Shown here one piece after another: positions 16,962 through 26,038 of a stretch of DNA of 36,212 bases (positions are counted from its first letter, which is position 1; the number at the start of each line of letters is the position of its first letter). Position numbers and translations under genes: made by a program. The notes under the pieces were generated by a model. That model worked only from the letters and a program-made list of their open reading frames with translations, made no database searches and had not been told where the DNA came from. The stretch comes from an uncultured Pelagibacteraceae bacterium (GTDB taxonomy: Bacteria > Pseudomonadota > Alphaproteobacteria > Pelagibacterales > Pelagibacteraceae), in contig CACFKO010000010.1 of the NCBI GenBank assembly GCA_902566925.1, forward strand, positions 1 through 36,212. Reading direction: 5' to 3'.

Positions 16962-18250
16962 TGTAAATTAAAAACACTTTCTCCCTTTAGGTAAGTCATT
17001 AAAACTTTTCCTTGGAGCTTTCTGTTTTCTATAGCTGCATTTTTAGACTTTGATTTTAATTTTGATACATCTACTTTCCACGGTTGTTCGAGATCAAAAA
17101 TGCATAAATCAGCATCAGATCCTTTTTTTAAAGTACCCTTATCAATTTTTAATATTTTTGCTGGATTACAGGTAATTGTTTCTATTATTTTTTTTAATGG
17201 TAATGAATCATTATGATAAAGCTCCAGCGCTAGAGACAGAAGAGTCTCAATTCCTATTGATCCCTCAGCTGCTTGTGCAAATGGAAGTCTTTTACTTTCT
17301 TCATCCTCAGGCTTATGATCAGATACAATAACGTCTATCAAACCATCTTTAATTCCTTGAACTAACGCTTTCCTATCTTCCTCTTTTCTTAAAGGAGGGG
17401 AAATTTTCATAAAAGTTTTAAAGTCCCCAATGTCATTTTCATTAAGAGAAAGGTTATTTATTGATACTCCAGCAGAAAATTTTAAGCCATTTTTTTTATA
17501 CTTTTTTATTACATCAACAGATTTTGCAGATGATAATTGTGAAATGTGATATCTACACGGATATTCTTCCAACAGAGATAGGTCTCTTTCGATTATAATT
17601 TTTTCTGCTATGTGAGGTATTCCTTGTAAACCAAGTCTAGTAGAAACTTCTCCTTCGTTAATACATCTTCCTTTTGAAAGTTCTTGATCTTCAGGATGTT
17701 GCATTACAAGCACATCAAGATCTGAAGCATAATTCATAATTCTAGACATTATTTCTGAATTTTGAACAGTTTTTGTTGCATCGGTAAATCCAACAATTCC
17801 TTTTTTAGATAACAAACCAAACTCAGTCATAAGTTTTCCATCCATATTTCTGGTTAAAGTCGCTGATGGATAAATATTTATACCAGCTTTGTCTCTTCCT
17901 CTTCTAAGTATGAAATCTACCATTGATACATTATCTATAACTGGACTTGTATTAGGCATTGAAACAACAGAGGTAACCCCACCTGACAACGCAGCACTAC
18001 TTAAACTTCTAAAATTTTCTTTATATTCAAAACCAGGTTCACCAATAAATACTTTCATATCAATAATTCCAGGCATTAAAACCTTTCCCTTCAAATCTAT
18101 TTTTTCAGAATTTGACGGAATATTTGTTTTTTTAACATTTTTACCAATAGCTTTAATTTTACCTTTGGCGTCAACTATAAGACCGCCTACTTCATCAAGA
18201 TTTTGTGATGGATCAATTATTCTTGCATTTATAAAATATTTTTCTTTCAT
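16958..18250 (-). CDS. pyrC: Dihydroorotase-like protein lacking the metal ligands (PyrC')
   Basis: Amidohydrolase-fold protein of 430 residues, same size and layout as class I dihydroorotases (N- and C-terminal beta sandwich parts such as GKGSDADLCIFD-like segment, central barrel). The catalytic signature DxHxHxREPG reads D64-M-K-V-F-I-G-E-P-G73: both zinc-binding histidines are Lys66 and Phe68, and the substrate arginine is Gly70. Later sites also differ from active enzymes (SDHKPE where SDHAPH is usual). It should not hydrolyse dihydroorotate. Inactive PyrC' subunits are known next to PyrB in pseudomonads, where they hold aspartate transcarbamoylase in an active complex; the one-base overlap with pyrB here fits that role. 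An active pyrC would then lie elsewhere. Confidence 0.9.
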   Translation of the reverse strand: MKEKYFINARIIDPSQNLDEVGGLIVDAKGKIKAIGKNVKKTNIPSNSEKIDLKGKVLMPGIIDMKVFIGEPGFEYKENFRSLSSAALSGGVTSVVSMPNTSPVIDNVSMVDFILRRGRDKAGINIYPSATLTRNMDGKLMTEFGLLSKKGIVGFTDATKTVQNSEIMSRIMNYASDLDVLVMQHPEDQELSKGRCINEGEVSTRLGLQGIPHIAEKIIIERDLSLLEEYPCRYHISQLSSAKSVDVIKKYKKNGLKFSAGVSINNLSLNENDIGDFKTFMKISPPLRKEEDRKALVQGIKDGLIDVIVSDHKPEDEESKRLPFAQAAEGSIGIETLLSLALELYHNDSLPLKKIIETITCNPAKILKIDKGTLKKGSDADLCIFDLEQPWKVDVSKLKSKSKNAAIENRKLQGKVLMTYLKGESVFNLQ

Positions 18251-19194
18251 TATTTACAGTACAATTTCAAGCATGCCATTCTAACAGCCACTCCTAATTC
18301 CACTTGTTCTTTAACTAAACTTACATTGATATCGTCAGCAAGTTTGGTATCTATCTCAACACCTCTATTCATTGGTCCGGGATGCATTATTAAAGCATCT
18401 TTTTTAGCAAGTTTTAATTTATCAGGTGTTAATCCAAAATATTCGTAATATTCTCTTTTTGACGGTAAAAAAGAACCTTTCATTCTTTCATTTTGTAATC
18501 TAAGCATCATGACAATGTCGCATGAATTCAAACCTTCTTTCATATTTGTAAATCCTTTAACACCAAGTTTATCAATTGAATTAGGCATTAAAGTTTTTGG
18601 AGCAATAACATTAACTTCTGCTCCAAGCATATTAAGTAAATAAATATTTGATCTTGCAACTCGCGAATGCAGTATGTCACCACAAATAGCAATTTTTAAG
18701 CCTTCAATTTTTCCTTTTCTATTAATTATTGTTAAAGCATCTAGGAGAGCCTGAGTAGGATGTTCTCTTAAACCATCACCAGCATTTATTACAGTGCAAT
18801 TAACTTTTTGAGCTAAAAGGTTTGGGGCCCCAGAATCTTGGTGTCTAACAACTATAATATCAGGATGCATCGCATTGAGCGACATTGCAGTATCTAAGAT
18901 AGTTTCCCCTTTTTTTAAAGAAGAATTTCCTACATTCATTGTCATCACATCGGCACCCAATCTCTTACCCGCAAGTTCAAAAGAGCTTTGAGTTCGAGTT
19001 GACGGTTCAAAAAATAAGTTAATTTGAGTTTTTCCTCTTAACAAATCTAATTTTTTGGATTCACTCCTATTTAACTTTATAAAGTTTTTAGCCTCATCTA
19101 AGATGAGATTAGCCTCTTGAATAGATAAATTTTGAATACCTAGAAGGTGTTTTTGAATTTTTTTAACAGCTGAAAATTTTTTTATTAACGCCAT
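18250..19194 (-). CDS. pyrB: Aspartate carbamoyltransferase catalytic subunit
   Basis: Condenses carbamoyl phosphate with aspartate in pyrimidine synthesis. The 314-residue protein carries the carbamoyl-phosphate loop [20 protein letters not shown], the [10 protein letters not shown] segment, the [12 protein letters not shown] motif, [17 protein letters not shown], and the aspartate-site MRLQNER and [11 protein letters not shown] blocks. No pyrI regulatory gene is nearby; instead its stop overlaps by one base the start of the inactive dihydroorotase-like gene, the expected arrangement for a PyrB-PyrC' complex. It is 44 bases after ruvX in the same direction. Confidence 0.97.
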   Translation of the reverse strand: MALIKKFSAVKKIQKHLLGIQNLSIQEANLILDEAKNFIKLNRSESKKLDLLRGKTQINLFFEPSTRTQSSFELAGKRLGADVMTMNVGNSSLKKGETILDTAMSLNAMHPDIIVVRHQDSGAPNLLAQKVNCTVINAGDGLREHPTQALLDALTIINRKGKIEGLKIAICGDILHSRVARSNIYLLNMLGAEVNVIAPKTLMPNSIDKLGVKGFTNMKEGLNSCDIVMMLRLQNERMKGSFLPSKREYYEYFGLTPDKLKLAKKDALIMHPGPMNRGVEIDTKLADDINVSLVKEQVELGVAVRMACLKLYCK

Positions 19195-19238
19195 TAAAAT
19201 TAACTCTATAGGCCTTTTGTGCTATCATAGCAAGTTAT

Positions 19239-19694
19239 TTATCTTCTTATATAATCAATAGCTCCCTGTAATATGAAAGAAGCTGCATTTTGGTCCAATT
19301 TTTCAACTTTTTTTGATACATTTATGTCTAAATTGCTAGATAAATTGAAAGCACCTTCACTTGACAATCTTTCGTCCCACATACTGATAGGTATTGAAAC
19401 ATTGTTTGATAGATATTTTGCAAAATCCTTTGCTGATTGAGCTGAAGGACCCGTAGAACCATCCATATTTATTGGGTTTCCAACAATGATTCCTTGTATG
19501 TTATTTTCATCTATAATTTGTCTAATCTCGTTAATAAAATTAGAATTGTTTTTTTTAACAATAGTTTTTAAAGGTGTAGAAACAAGTTTGTCTTCATCTG
19601 ATATTGCTAAACCAATGCGATTTTTACCAGGATCAACACCTAATAATCTAGATTTTTTTCCTATTGATTTCTTAAAATCTTCAATATCTTTCAT
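19239..19694 (-). CDS. ruvX: Putative pre-16S rRNA nuclease (YqgF/RuvX)
   Basis: RNase H-fold nuclease implicated in maturing the 5' end of 16S rRNA (older name: Holliday junction resolvase homologue). The 151-residue protein has the family core LLGVDPGKNRIGLAISD (first catalytic Asp21), GIIVGNPINMDGSTGPSA in the middle, WDERLSS and the final aspartate in KLDQNAASFILQGAID. The first gene of the leftward pyrB cluster, it is divergent from gatC across 53 bases; this gatC/ruvX-pyrB arrangement is common in alphaproteobacteria. Confidence 0.94.
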   Translation of the reverse strand: MKDIEDFKKSIGKKSRLLGVDPGKNRIGLAISDEDKLVSTPLKTIVKKNNSNFINEIRQIIDENNIQGIIVGNPINMDGSTGPSAQSAKDFAKYLSNNVSIPISMWDERLSSEGAFNLSSNLDINVSKKVEKLDQNAASFILQGAIDYIRR

Positions 19695-19747
19695 GAATAT
19701 GTTATATTTTACTTCACTTTCTAATCAAGCTAAAACATAGTTAATAG

Positions 19748-20035
19748 ATGTCTATAGATAAAAACCAAGTTAAAAAAGTTGCAAAACTATCCAGAATCTC
19801 TCTTGATGGCAAAAAGTTAGAAACTCTGTCAAAAGATTTGGATACAATATTAAGTTTTGTAGAAGAACTCAAAAAACTTGATACAAAGAAAACAGAACCT
19901 TTAACCTCAATAGTTGATAAAACGCTTGAGCCCAGAAAAGATAAAATTGACGATGGCAAGATTAAGGACCAAATATTAAAAAACTCACCTGATAAAAACG
20001 AGGAATTTTTTATTGTTCCGAAAGTTGTAGAATAA
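19748..20035 (+). CDS. gatC: Aspartyl/glutamyl-tRNA amidotransferase subunit C
   Basis: Small subunit that stabilises GatA-GatB in the enzyme converting Glu-tRNA(Gln) and/or Asp-tRNA(Asn) to the amidated form. The 95-residue length is normal. VKKVAKLSRISLDGKKLETLSKDLDTILSFVEEL is the GatC N-terminal helical signature, and the ending FFIVPKVVE matches the usual FxVPKVVE. It starts the gatCAB operon, divergent from ruvX, with gatA beginning two bases after its stop. Confidence 0.96.
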   Translation: MSIDKNQVKKVAKLSRISLDGKKLETLSKDLDTILSFVEELKKLDTKKTEPLTSIVDKTLEPRKDKIDDGKIKDQILKNSPDKNEEFFIVPKVVE

Positions 20036-20037
20036 AA

Positions 20038-21495
20038 ATGTCTGATTTTAATAAAAATTCACTTTCAGAAATTGTTAAATTAATAAAAACTAAGAAGGTA
20101 TCTTCATTAGAAGTAACAAACCATTTTATTAAGAATATTGAAAAAGGAAAAAAATTAAATAGTTTTATTACAACTTGTTTTGACGAGAGTCTAAAGAAAG
20201 CAAAAAACTTCGATTCACAAGGAAATTTTAATAGTCTTTTGTCAGGAGTTCCAATAGCTGTTAAAGATTTATTTTGTACAAAAGGTGTTAAAACTACAGC
20301 AGGTAGCAAAATATTAGAAAATTTTATCCCTACATATGAATCCACAGTTACTAGCAATTTATGGAACGAAGGAGCAATTTTACTTGGTAAGCTAAACTGC
20401 GATGAGTTTGCCATGGGATCTTCGAACGAAACAAGTTATTTTGGAAAAACTATTAATCCAATTGGTAAAGATTTAGTTCCAGGTGGATCTTCTGGCGGTT
20501 CAGCAAGTGCTTTGGCAGCAAATTTTACACCTGCAACAATAGGCACAGATACCGGCGGATCAATTAGACAACCAGCTTCTTTTACTGGAACTGTAGGATT
20601 AAAACCAACTTACGGATTGTGTTCTAGATGGGGGATAGTTGCATTCGCCTCATCATTAGATCAAGCTGGCCCAATGACAAGGAACGTAGAAGACTGTGCT
20701 TTACTGTTAGAAGCTATGTCAGGATACGACAAGAAAGACTCAACATCTATAAATAAAAAAAAAGAAAGTTATTCAAAAAATTTAAGTGTAAACATTAAAG
20801 GTCTCAAAATTGGAATACCAAAAGAGTATAGAGTAGAAAATATGCCAAAAGAAATTGACAACCTTTGGAAAAAAGGAATAGATATTTTAAAAAAATCTGG
20901 TGCAAAGATTGTTGATATTACTCTTCCTCATACAAAGTATGCACTACCAACATATTATATAGTTGCACCAGCGGAAGCTTCCTCAAATTTAGCTCGCTAT
21001 GATGGAGTTAAATATGGATATAGATCTAAAAAAGGTAAAAACTTAATTGAAATGTATGAAAATACTCGAGGCGAAGGCTTTGGAGATGAAGTTAAAAGAA
21101 GAATTCTTATTGGTACTTATGTATTATCTTCAGGTTATTATGATGCTTACTATCTTAAAGCACAAAAGGTCAGAAAATTAATTAAAAATGATTTTGATAA
21201 ATGTTTTACAAACATAGATGCTATCTTAACTCCGTCTACTCCAAGCTCAGCCTTTAAAGTTGGAGAAAAAACTAATGATCCAATATCAATGTACTTAAAC
21301 GACATATTTACAGTTCCAGTTAATTTGGCAGGTATTCCCGCAATATCAATACCTGCTGGACAAGACAATCAAGGGCGCCCATTAGGTCTTCAGCTTATAT
21401 CCAAAGCTTTAGAGGAGCAAAAAATTTTAAATATAGCTTTTGCAATGGAAAAAAATATTTCTTTCAAACAATCTTTAAATAGATGGTGGGAATAA
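20038..21495 (+). CDS. gatA: Glutamyl-tRNA(Gln) amidotransferase subunit A
   Basis: Amidase subunit that releases ammonia from glutamine for transamidation. The 485-residue protein has an intact Ser-cisSer-Lys triad: Lys76 in PIAVKDLF, cis-Ser151 in PGGSSGGSASALAA, and nucleophile Ser175 in GTDTGGSIRQPASF. GLKPTYGLCSRWGIVAFASSLDQAGPM and the C-terminal AGIPAISIPAG, typical of GatA rather than other amidases, follow. It lies between gatC and gatB in one operon, three bases before gatB. It implies the indirect route to Gln-tRNA, Asn-tRNA, or both. Confidence 0.97.
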   Translation: MSDFNKNSLSEIVKLIKTKKVSSLEVTNHFIKNIEKGKKLNSFITTCFDESLKKAKNFDSQGNFNSLLSGVPIAVKDLFCTKGVKTTAGSKILENFIPTYESTVTSNLWNEGAILLGKLNCDEFAMGSSNETSYFGKTINPIGKDLVPGGSSGGSASALAANFTPATIGTDTGGSIRQPASFTGTVGLKPTYGLCSRWGIVAFASSLDQAGPMTRNVEDCALLLEAMSGYDKKDSTSINKKKESYSKNLSVNIKGLKIGIPKEYRVENMPKEIDNLWKKGIDILKKSGAKIVDITLPHTKYALPTYYIVAPAEASSNLARYDGVKYGYRSKKGKNLIEMYENTRGEGFGDEVKRRILIGTYVLSSGYYDAYYLKAQKVRKLIKNDFDKCFTNIDAILTPSTPSSAFKVGEKTNDPISMYLNDIFTVPVNLAGIPAISIPAGQDNQGRPLGLQLISKALEEQKILNIAFAMEKNISFKQSLNRWWE

Positions 21496-21498
21496 TTC

Positions 21499-22968
21499 AT
21501 GGAAAAAGAAAAATTTGATTATTATATAAAAACTGAAAAAAATAATTGGGAAGTGATAATTGGCCTTGAAGTTCATGCTCAAGTTATTTCACAGTCAAAA
21601 CTATTTTCTGGCTCATCTACTAAATTTGGTGCAAAACCAAATACCCAAGTGAGCTTAGTTGACTCTGGTTTTCCAGGAATGTTGCCAGTCATAAACGAAT
21701 ACTGTATTGAACAGGCGGTTAAAACTGGTTTAGGTTTAAATGCTAAAATTAATCTTTATTCTATATTTGACAGAAAAAACTATTTTTATGCTGATTTACC
21801 TGCTGGGTATCAAATCTCTCAATATAAAAATCCAATTGTTGGTGAAGGTGAAGTTACACTTGATATGCCTTATGGAAGTAAAAAAATTGGTATTGAAAGA
21901 TTACATTTAGAACAAGATGCAGGTAAAAGTATTCACGATTTAAGCCCAGACAATACTTTTGTTGATCTAAATCGATCAGGTGTTGCTTTGATGGAGATTG
22001 TTAGTAAACCAGATTTAAGATCGCCAAATGAGGTCAATTCATATGTTAAAAAACTTAGAACAATAATGAGATATCTCGGAACGTGTGACGGAAATATGCA
22101 AGAAGGATCTTTAAGAGCTGATGTTAATGTTTCTGTAAGAAAAAAAGGTGAAAAAAAATTTGGAACTAGATGTGAAATAAAAAATGTTAATTCAATTAAA
22201 TTTATGGAAATGGCTATCGATACAGAAGCTAAAAGGCAAATTGATTTACTTGAATCCGGAAAAAGTATAGAACAAGAAACCAGACTATTTGATACAAAAA
22301 AGAATGAAACTAGATCGTTGAGATCAAAAGAAGAAGCCCATGATTATCGATATTTTCCAGATCCAGATTTACTTCCATTAAAAATTGAACAAAGTTTTAT
22401 TGATAATCTAAAAGAAACCTTACCCGAACTACCTGATCATAAGAAAGAAAGATTTATTAAAAAATTTAAATTAACACCTTATGAAGCAAATGTTTTAATT
22501 TCTGAGTCAGATATCTCAAAATATTTTGAGGAAGTAATAAAAAATTGTGATATAAAACTTGCTAAAAACTGGATAATAGTCGAGTTATTTGCCGTTTTAA
22601 ATGAAAGAAATTTAGATATTAAAGACTCACCTGTATCTCCAATAAATTTAGCTTCACTTATTAATTCCATCAGCTCTGGGGAAATTTCTGGCAAGATAGC
22701 AAAAAAAGTATTTGAAATAATGGTTCAGACTGGAGATGAACCATCAAAAATTATTAAAGAAAAGGGATTAAAGCAACAAAGTGATCCTAAAGAATTAGAG
22801 AAAATTATTATTAAAGTATTAGAAAATAACTCTGATAAGGTTTCTGAATATAAATCTGGCAAAGAAAAACTCTACGGTTTCTTTGTTGGTGAGGTAATGA
22901 AAGCTTCATCCGGCAAAGCCAATCCAAAGTTAGTTAATGATATTTTGAAAACTAAATTACAAAAATGA
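21499..22968 (+). CDS. gatB: Aspartyl/glutamyl-tRNA amidotransferase subunit B
   Basis: Binds the misacylated tRNA, phosphorylates the side chain and adds ammonia delivered from GatA. The 489-residue protein has [13 protein letters not shown] near residue 18-30, the [19 protein letters not shown] block, [34 protein letters not shown], and the [13 protein letters not shown] motif. The C-terminal YqeY-like tail domain ends with [23 protein letters not shown]. The last four bases overlap the start of the following O-methyltransferase, so the operon continues downstream. Confidence 0.97.
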   Translation: MEKEKFDYYIKTEKNNWEVIIGLEVHAQVISQSKLFSGSSTKFGAKPNTQVSLVDSGFPGMLPVINEYCIEQAVKTGLGLNAKINLYSIFDRKNYFYADLPAGYQISQYKNPIVGEGEVTLDMPYGSKKIGIERLHLEQDAGKSIHDLSPDNTFVDLNRSGVALMEIVSKPDLRSPNEVNSYVKKLRTIMRYLGTCDGNMQEGSLRADVNVSVRKKGEKKFGTRCEIKNVNSIKFMEMAIDTEAKRQIDLLESGKSIEQETRLFDTKKNETRSLRSKEEAHDYRYFPDPDLLPLKIEQSFIDNLKETLPELPDHKKERFIKKFKLTPYEANVLISESDISKYFEEVIKNCDIKLAKNWIIVELFAVLNERNLDIKDSPVSPINLASLINSISSGEISGKIAKKVFEIMVQTGDEPSKIIKEKGLKQQSDPKELEKIIIKVLENNSDKVSEYKSGKEKLYGFFVGEVMKASSGKANPKLVNDILKTKLQK

Positions 22969-23621
22969 TCAAAAGTCTTGAGATTAATAAGAGATTAGAA
23001 AAATATATTTCTGATCATAGTTATGATCTTCACCCAGTGCAAAAAGAAATACTTAAATACAACGATACTTTAGGTCACAGCAAAAAAATGCAAATTTCAG
23101 TATCACAAGCTTACTTTTTTCAATTTTTTATTAAGACAAACAATATAAAGAACATTTTAGAAGTAGGGACATTTACAGGTTATAGTGCTTTATCTATGGG
23201 TCTTGTTTTACCAAAAGATGGAAAAATTACTTGCTTGGATATTAACAAAGAAACTACAAAAGTAGCGAGTAATTTTTTTAAAAAAGCCAGCTTAGATAAT
23301 AAGATCAAAATAATTTTAGCACCAGCAATGGATAGTCTTAACAAATTAAAAAATGAAAATGAAAAATTTGATATGGTCTTTATTGATGCAGACAAAGAGA
23401 ATTATAAAAATTATTATAATTTATCATTAGAACTTGTTAGGAATAGAGGATTTGTGCTGATAGACAACGTTTTGTGGAAAGGAGAAGTAGCTGATCCCGT
23501 TAAAAATGATCAATTAACCAATGTTATTAGAGAATTTAATTCTTTTATCAAAAAAGATGATAGAATAGAAAAAACTATTTTGCCTTTAGGTGATGGAGTA
23601 ACAATTTGTAGGAAAATTTAG
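22965..23621 (+). CDS. SAM-dependent O-methyltransferase (caffeoyl-CoA OMT / COMT-like family)
   Basis: Class I methyltransferase of 218 residues, the usual size of the metal-dependent O-methyltransferase-3 family. Motif I is [16 protein letters not shown] (residues about 65-80), the SAM ribose acidic residue is in CLDINKE, and the divalent-metal/catechol site pattern [12 protein letters not shown] ... VLIDNVLW is intact. Family members methylate catechol-like or other vicinal hydroxyls; the substrate here cannot be predicted. It is coupled to gatB (ATGA overlap) and directly abuts trhO, which gives no functional clue beyond shared expression. Confidence 0.87.
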   Translation: MIKSLEINKRLEKYISDHSYDLHPVQKEILKYNDTLGHSKKMQISVSQAYFFQFFIKTNNIKNILEVGTFTGYSALSMGLVLPKDGKITCLDINKETTKVASNFFKKASLDNKIKIILAPAMDSLNKLKNENEKFDMVFIDADKENYKNYYNLSLELVRNRGFVLIDNVLWKGEVADPVKNDQLTNVIREFNSFIKKDDRIEKTILPLGDGVTICRKI

Positions 23622-24527
23622 ATGTTTTATATTTTTGGATTTTATAAATTTAAACAATTATCAGGTCTTAAAAAAATTAAAAAAAGTTTTGAAAATAAAT
23701 TAAAAAAATACCATTTAAGAGGAACAATAATATTTTCAAGAGAAGGCATTAATGGAACAATTTCAGGAAAAAAAATGAGTATTAAAAAATTTAAAATAAA
23801 TCTAATGAAAATCTGCAAAATAAAAAATTTTGACTCCGAAAATAATTCTACTAGTATTTTTCAACCTTTTCATAGAGGAAAAATTAAAATTAAAAAAGAA
23901 GTAGTCCCAATAGGTATTAATGTTTTACCATCAGAAAAAATTAAAAACTCAATTGATCCTATAAAATGGAATTTATTATTAAAAGAAAAGGGTGTGAAAA
24001 TTATAGATGTAAGAAAACCTTTTGAATTTAATGTAGGTACTTTTAAAGGTGCTGAAAACCCCGAAATTAATCATTTTAGAGATTTCCCAAAATATTTAAA
24101 AAAGTTTAATAAAGAAAATAAAATTGCTATGTTTTGCACCGGCGGGATTAGATGTGAAAAAGCTTCTGTTTATTTAAAACGAAAAGGTTTTAAAAATGTA
24201 TTTCAGTTAAAAGGCGGAATATTAAATTATTTGGATAAAATTAATGAAAAACAAAGTTTATGGAAAGGTGAGTGCTACGTTTTTGATAATAGAGTTTCAC
24301 TTAAGCATAAATTAAAAATTGGTAATTATTCAATTTGCAGCGGATGTAGAAAACCAGTGTCAATTAATGAAAAAAAATCAATAAAATATGTTGAAGGAAT
24401 TTCCTGTCCAAAGTGTCATGATTATTTAACACTTTCTCAAAAAAAAAGATTTGCTATGAGACAAAAACAAATCTTAATGGCAAAAAAAACGGGGAAGAAA
24501 CATATTTTTCAAAAAGAATTTTCTTGA
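23622..24527 (+). CDS. trhO: tRNA uridine(34) hydroxylase (rhodanese-fold)
   Basis: Oxygen-dependent enzyme family that makes 5-hydroxyuridine at wobble position 34 of tRNAs. The 301-residue protein has an N-terminal acylphosphatase-like domain with REGINGTISG (residues 40-49), then the rhodanese domain with IDVRKPFEFNVGTFKGAENP and the active loop FCTGGIRCEKASVYLKRKGF (Cys172), then a C-terminal cysteine-pair segment (CSGCRKP ... CPKC) that looks metal-binding. It begins on the base after the O-methyltransferase stop. It was long annotated as UPF0176/YceA. Confidence 0.93.
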   Translation: MFYIFGFYKFKQLSGLKKIKKSFENKLKKYHLRGTIIFSREGINGTISGKKMSIKKFKINLMKICKIKNFDSENNSTSIFQPFHRGKIKIKKEVVPIGINVLPSEKIKNSIDPIKWNLLLKEKGVKIIDVRKPFEFNVGTFKGAENPEINHFRDFPKYLKKFNKENKIAMFCTGGIRCEKASVYLKRKGFKNVFQLKGGILNYLDKINEKQSLWKGECYVFDNRVSLKHKLKIGNYSICSGCRKPVSINEKKSIKYVEGISCPKCHDYLTLSQKKRFAMRQKQILMAKKTGKKHIFQKEFS

Positions 24528-24535
24528 GGTAAAAA

Positions 24536-25909
24536 TTGAAGCAAAATTTAAATTTAACCTCTAGTCCAATATTAAAATTATTAAGACAAATTGCTATACC
24601 TTCTATGACTGGAAGTATGTTCCAAACTTTATTTAATCTTGTGGACACCTTTTATGCTGGAAGAATATCGCCTGATGCATTAGCAGCTTTAGCAAAAGCC
24701 TTTCCATTATATTTTATTATAATTTCTGCAGGCATAGGAATAGTTGCTGGTTGTAATTCTTTAATAGCTAATTCACTAGGTTCCAATAATAGAGTTGCAG
24801 CTTCAATTTATTCTTATAACTCTTTGATATATGCATTCTTTGTATCAGTTTTTATAACATTTGTAGGTATTTTTTTTTCTAATGATCTTCTAAAATTAAT
24901 GGGAAGTACAGAAGTTGGGGTTGCTTTGTCAAAAGAATATACGGATATTATTTTTTTAGGAACAATAGTTTTTTTAATTTTAACATCATTTAACGCTATT
25001 TTATATGCTCAAGGTGACACAAAAACTTACAGAAACGTTTTAATCGTTGGGGTAATTTTAAATATAATCCTTAATCCTATTTTTATTTTTGGTTTATTGT
25101 TTATACCTCCATTTGGTATAGCTGGTTTGGCAATTTCTACGGTTCTCATTCAATTTGGTGCATGTATCTATTTGTATTACAAAGTTAATAAAACTGACTT
25201 AAAAATAGTACCGAAGATTTCAAATTTTATTATAAGGAGAAATTTTTTTATAAATATTTTTAACCAAAGTATGCCAATAACTATGGCTCTTTTTTTAGTT
25301 GCTACAGGTACCTTTTTATTATTATCTTTTATAACTTTCTTTGGAGATGCGGCCGTTGCAGGATATGGGGCTGCTGTAAGATTTGAACATTTATTTTCTT
25401 TACCCGTAATAGGTTTAAATACTGCTGTAATATCTATTGCTGGACAAAATTTTGGCGCAAAAAGATATGACAGAATTAAAGAGGTTTATTCTAAGTCAAT
25501 AATCATAGGAATGATAATAATGTGTATTGCAGGTGTTATAATTTATATTTTGTCCGAACCTATTATGAGAATATTTTCAAGCGATTTAGAAGTAATAAAG
25601 TACGGTTCTACCTATTTAAAAATTACGGCATTTATCGGACCTATATATCCTGTTTTTTTTATATCACACGCCTTGTTTACGGCACTTAAAAAAACTTTTT
25701 TAATATTTTATTCAAATCTTTTTAGAATGGTTTTTTTACCATTTACAATTATTTGGGTGATTTTAAATATTATGGATGGTTATTTCCAAGACATATTTTA
25801 TGGTTTGCTAATAATGAATTGGTTTTTTGGTTTTATTATGTTGCTTATAGCTAGAGGTTTAATGATTAAAACTTTTAATGAAGATAAAAAAGTTTTCTTT
25901 ATATTTTAA
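24536..25909 (+). CDS. MATE-family multidrug/toxin efflux transporter
   Basis: Cation-coupled exporter of the inner membrane. The 457-residue protein has about twelve hydrophobic segments in two related halves; IAIPSMTGSMFQTLFNLVDTFYAGRIS near the N-terminus and IFNQSMPITMALFLVATG at the start of the second half are the paired MATE signatures. The start is a TTG: a GAGG overlapping the trhO stop sits six bases before it, and the next ATG (24605) would delete the first membrane segment. The substrate is unknown. It is the last gene of the gatCAB run, 23 bases before tRNA-Ser. Confidence 0.9.
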   Translation: MKQNLNLTSSPILKLLRQIAIPSMTGSMFQTLFNLVDTFYAGRISPDALAALAKAFPLYFIIISAGIGIVAGCNSLIANSLGSNNRVAASIYSYNSLIYAFFVSVFITFVGIFFSNDLLKLMGSTEVGVALSKEYTDIIFLGTIVFLILTSFNAILYAQGDTKTYRNVLIVGVILNIILNPIFIFGLLFIPPFGIAGLAISTVLIQFGACIYLYYKVNKTDLKIVPKISNFIIRRNFFINIFNQSMPITMALFLVATGTFLLLSFITFFGDAAVAGYGAAVRFEHLFSLPVIGLNTAVISIAGQNFGAKRYDRIKEVYSKSIIIGMIIMCIAGVIIYILSEPIMRIFSSDLEVIKYGSTYLKITAFIGPIYPVFFISHALFTALKKTFLIFYSNLFRMVFLPFTIIWVILNIMDGYFQDIFYGLLIMNWFFGFIMLLIARGLMIKTFNEDKKVFFIF

Positions 25910-25932
25910 TATGTTATATATGTCATTAATTT

Positions 25933-26025
25933 GGTGAGGTGGGTGAGCTGGTTTAAACCAGAAGTTTGCTAAATTTCCGTAGGTGTAACAATCTACCGTG
26001 GGTTCGAATCCCACCCTCACCGCCA
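25933..26025 (+). tRNA. tRNA-Ser(GCU), CCA encoded
   Basis: Class II cloverleaf of 93 bases. The acceptor stem GGTGAGG (25933-25939) pairs with CCTCACC (26015-26021), followed by G discriminator and CCA (26023-26025). The D stem is GGT/ACC; the anticodon stem 25961-25965/25973-25977 closes a seven-base loop TTGCTAA with anticodon GCT at 25968-25970. The long variable arm has a GTAG/CTAC stem, and the T arm is GTGGG-TTCGAAT-CCCAC. It reads AGC/AGU. The genes next to its 3' end have foreign composition, and serine tRNA 3' ends are common integrase targets. Confidence 0.97.
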
Positions 26026-26038
26026 TTTTAAAAATTGA

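Noticed and set aside
17889..18284. Plus-strand open frame opposite the 5' end of pyrC'
   Set aside because: It is a shadow of the amidohydrolase frame and runs into pyrB antisense; no ribosome binding site or motif.
25933..26025. First impression of a leucine tRNA because of the long variable arm
   Set aside because: The seven-base anticodon loop is TTGCTAA, so the anticodon is GCT; the acceptor ends also match serine tRNA.
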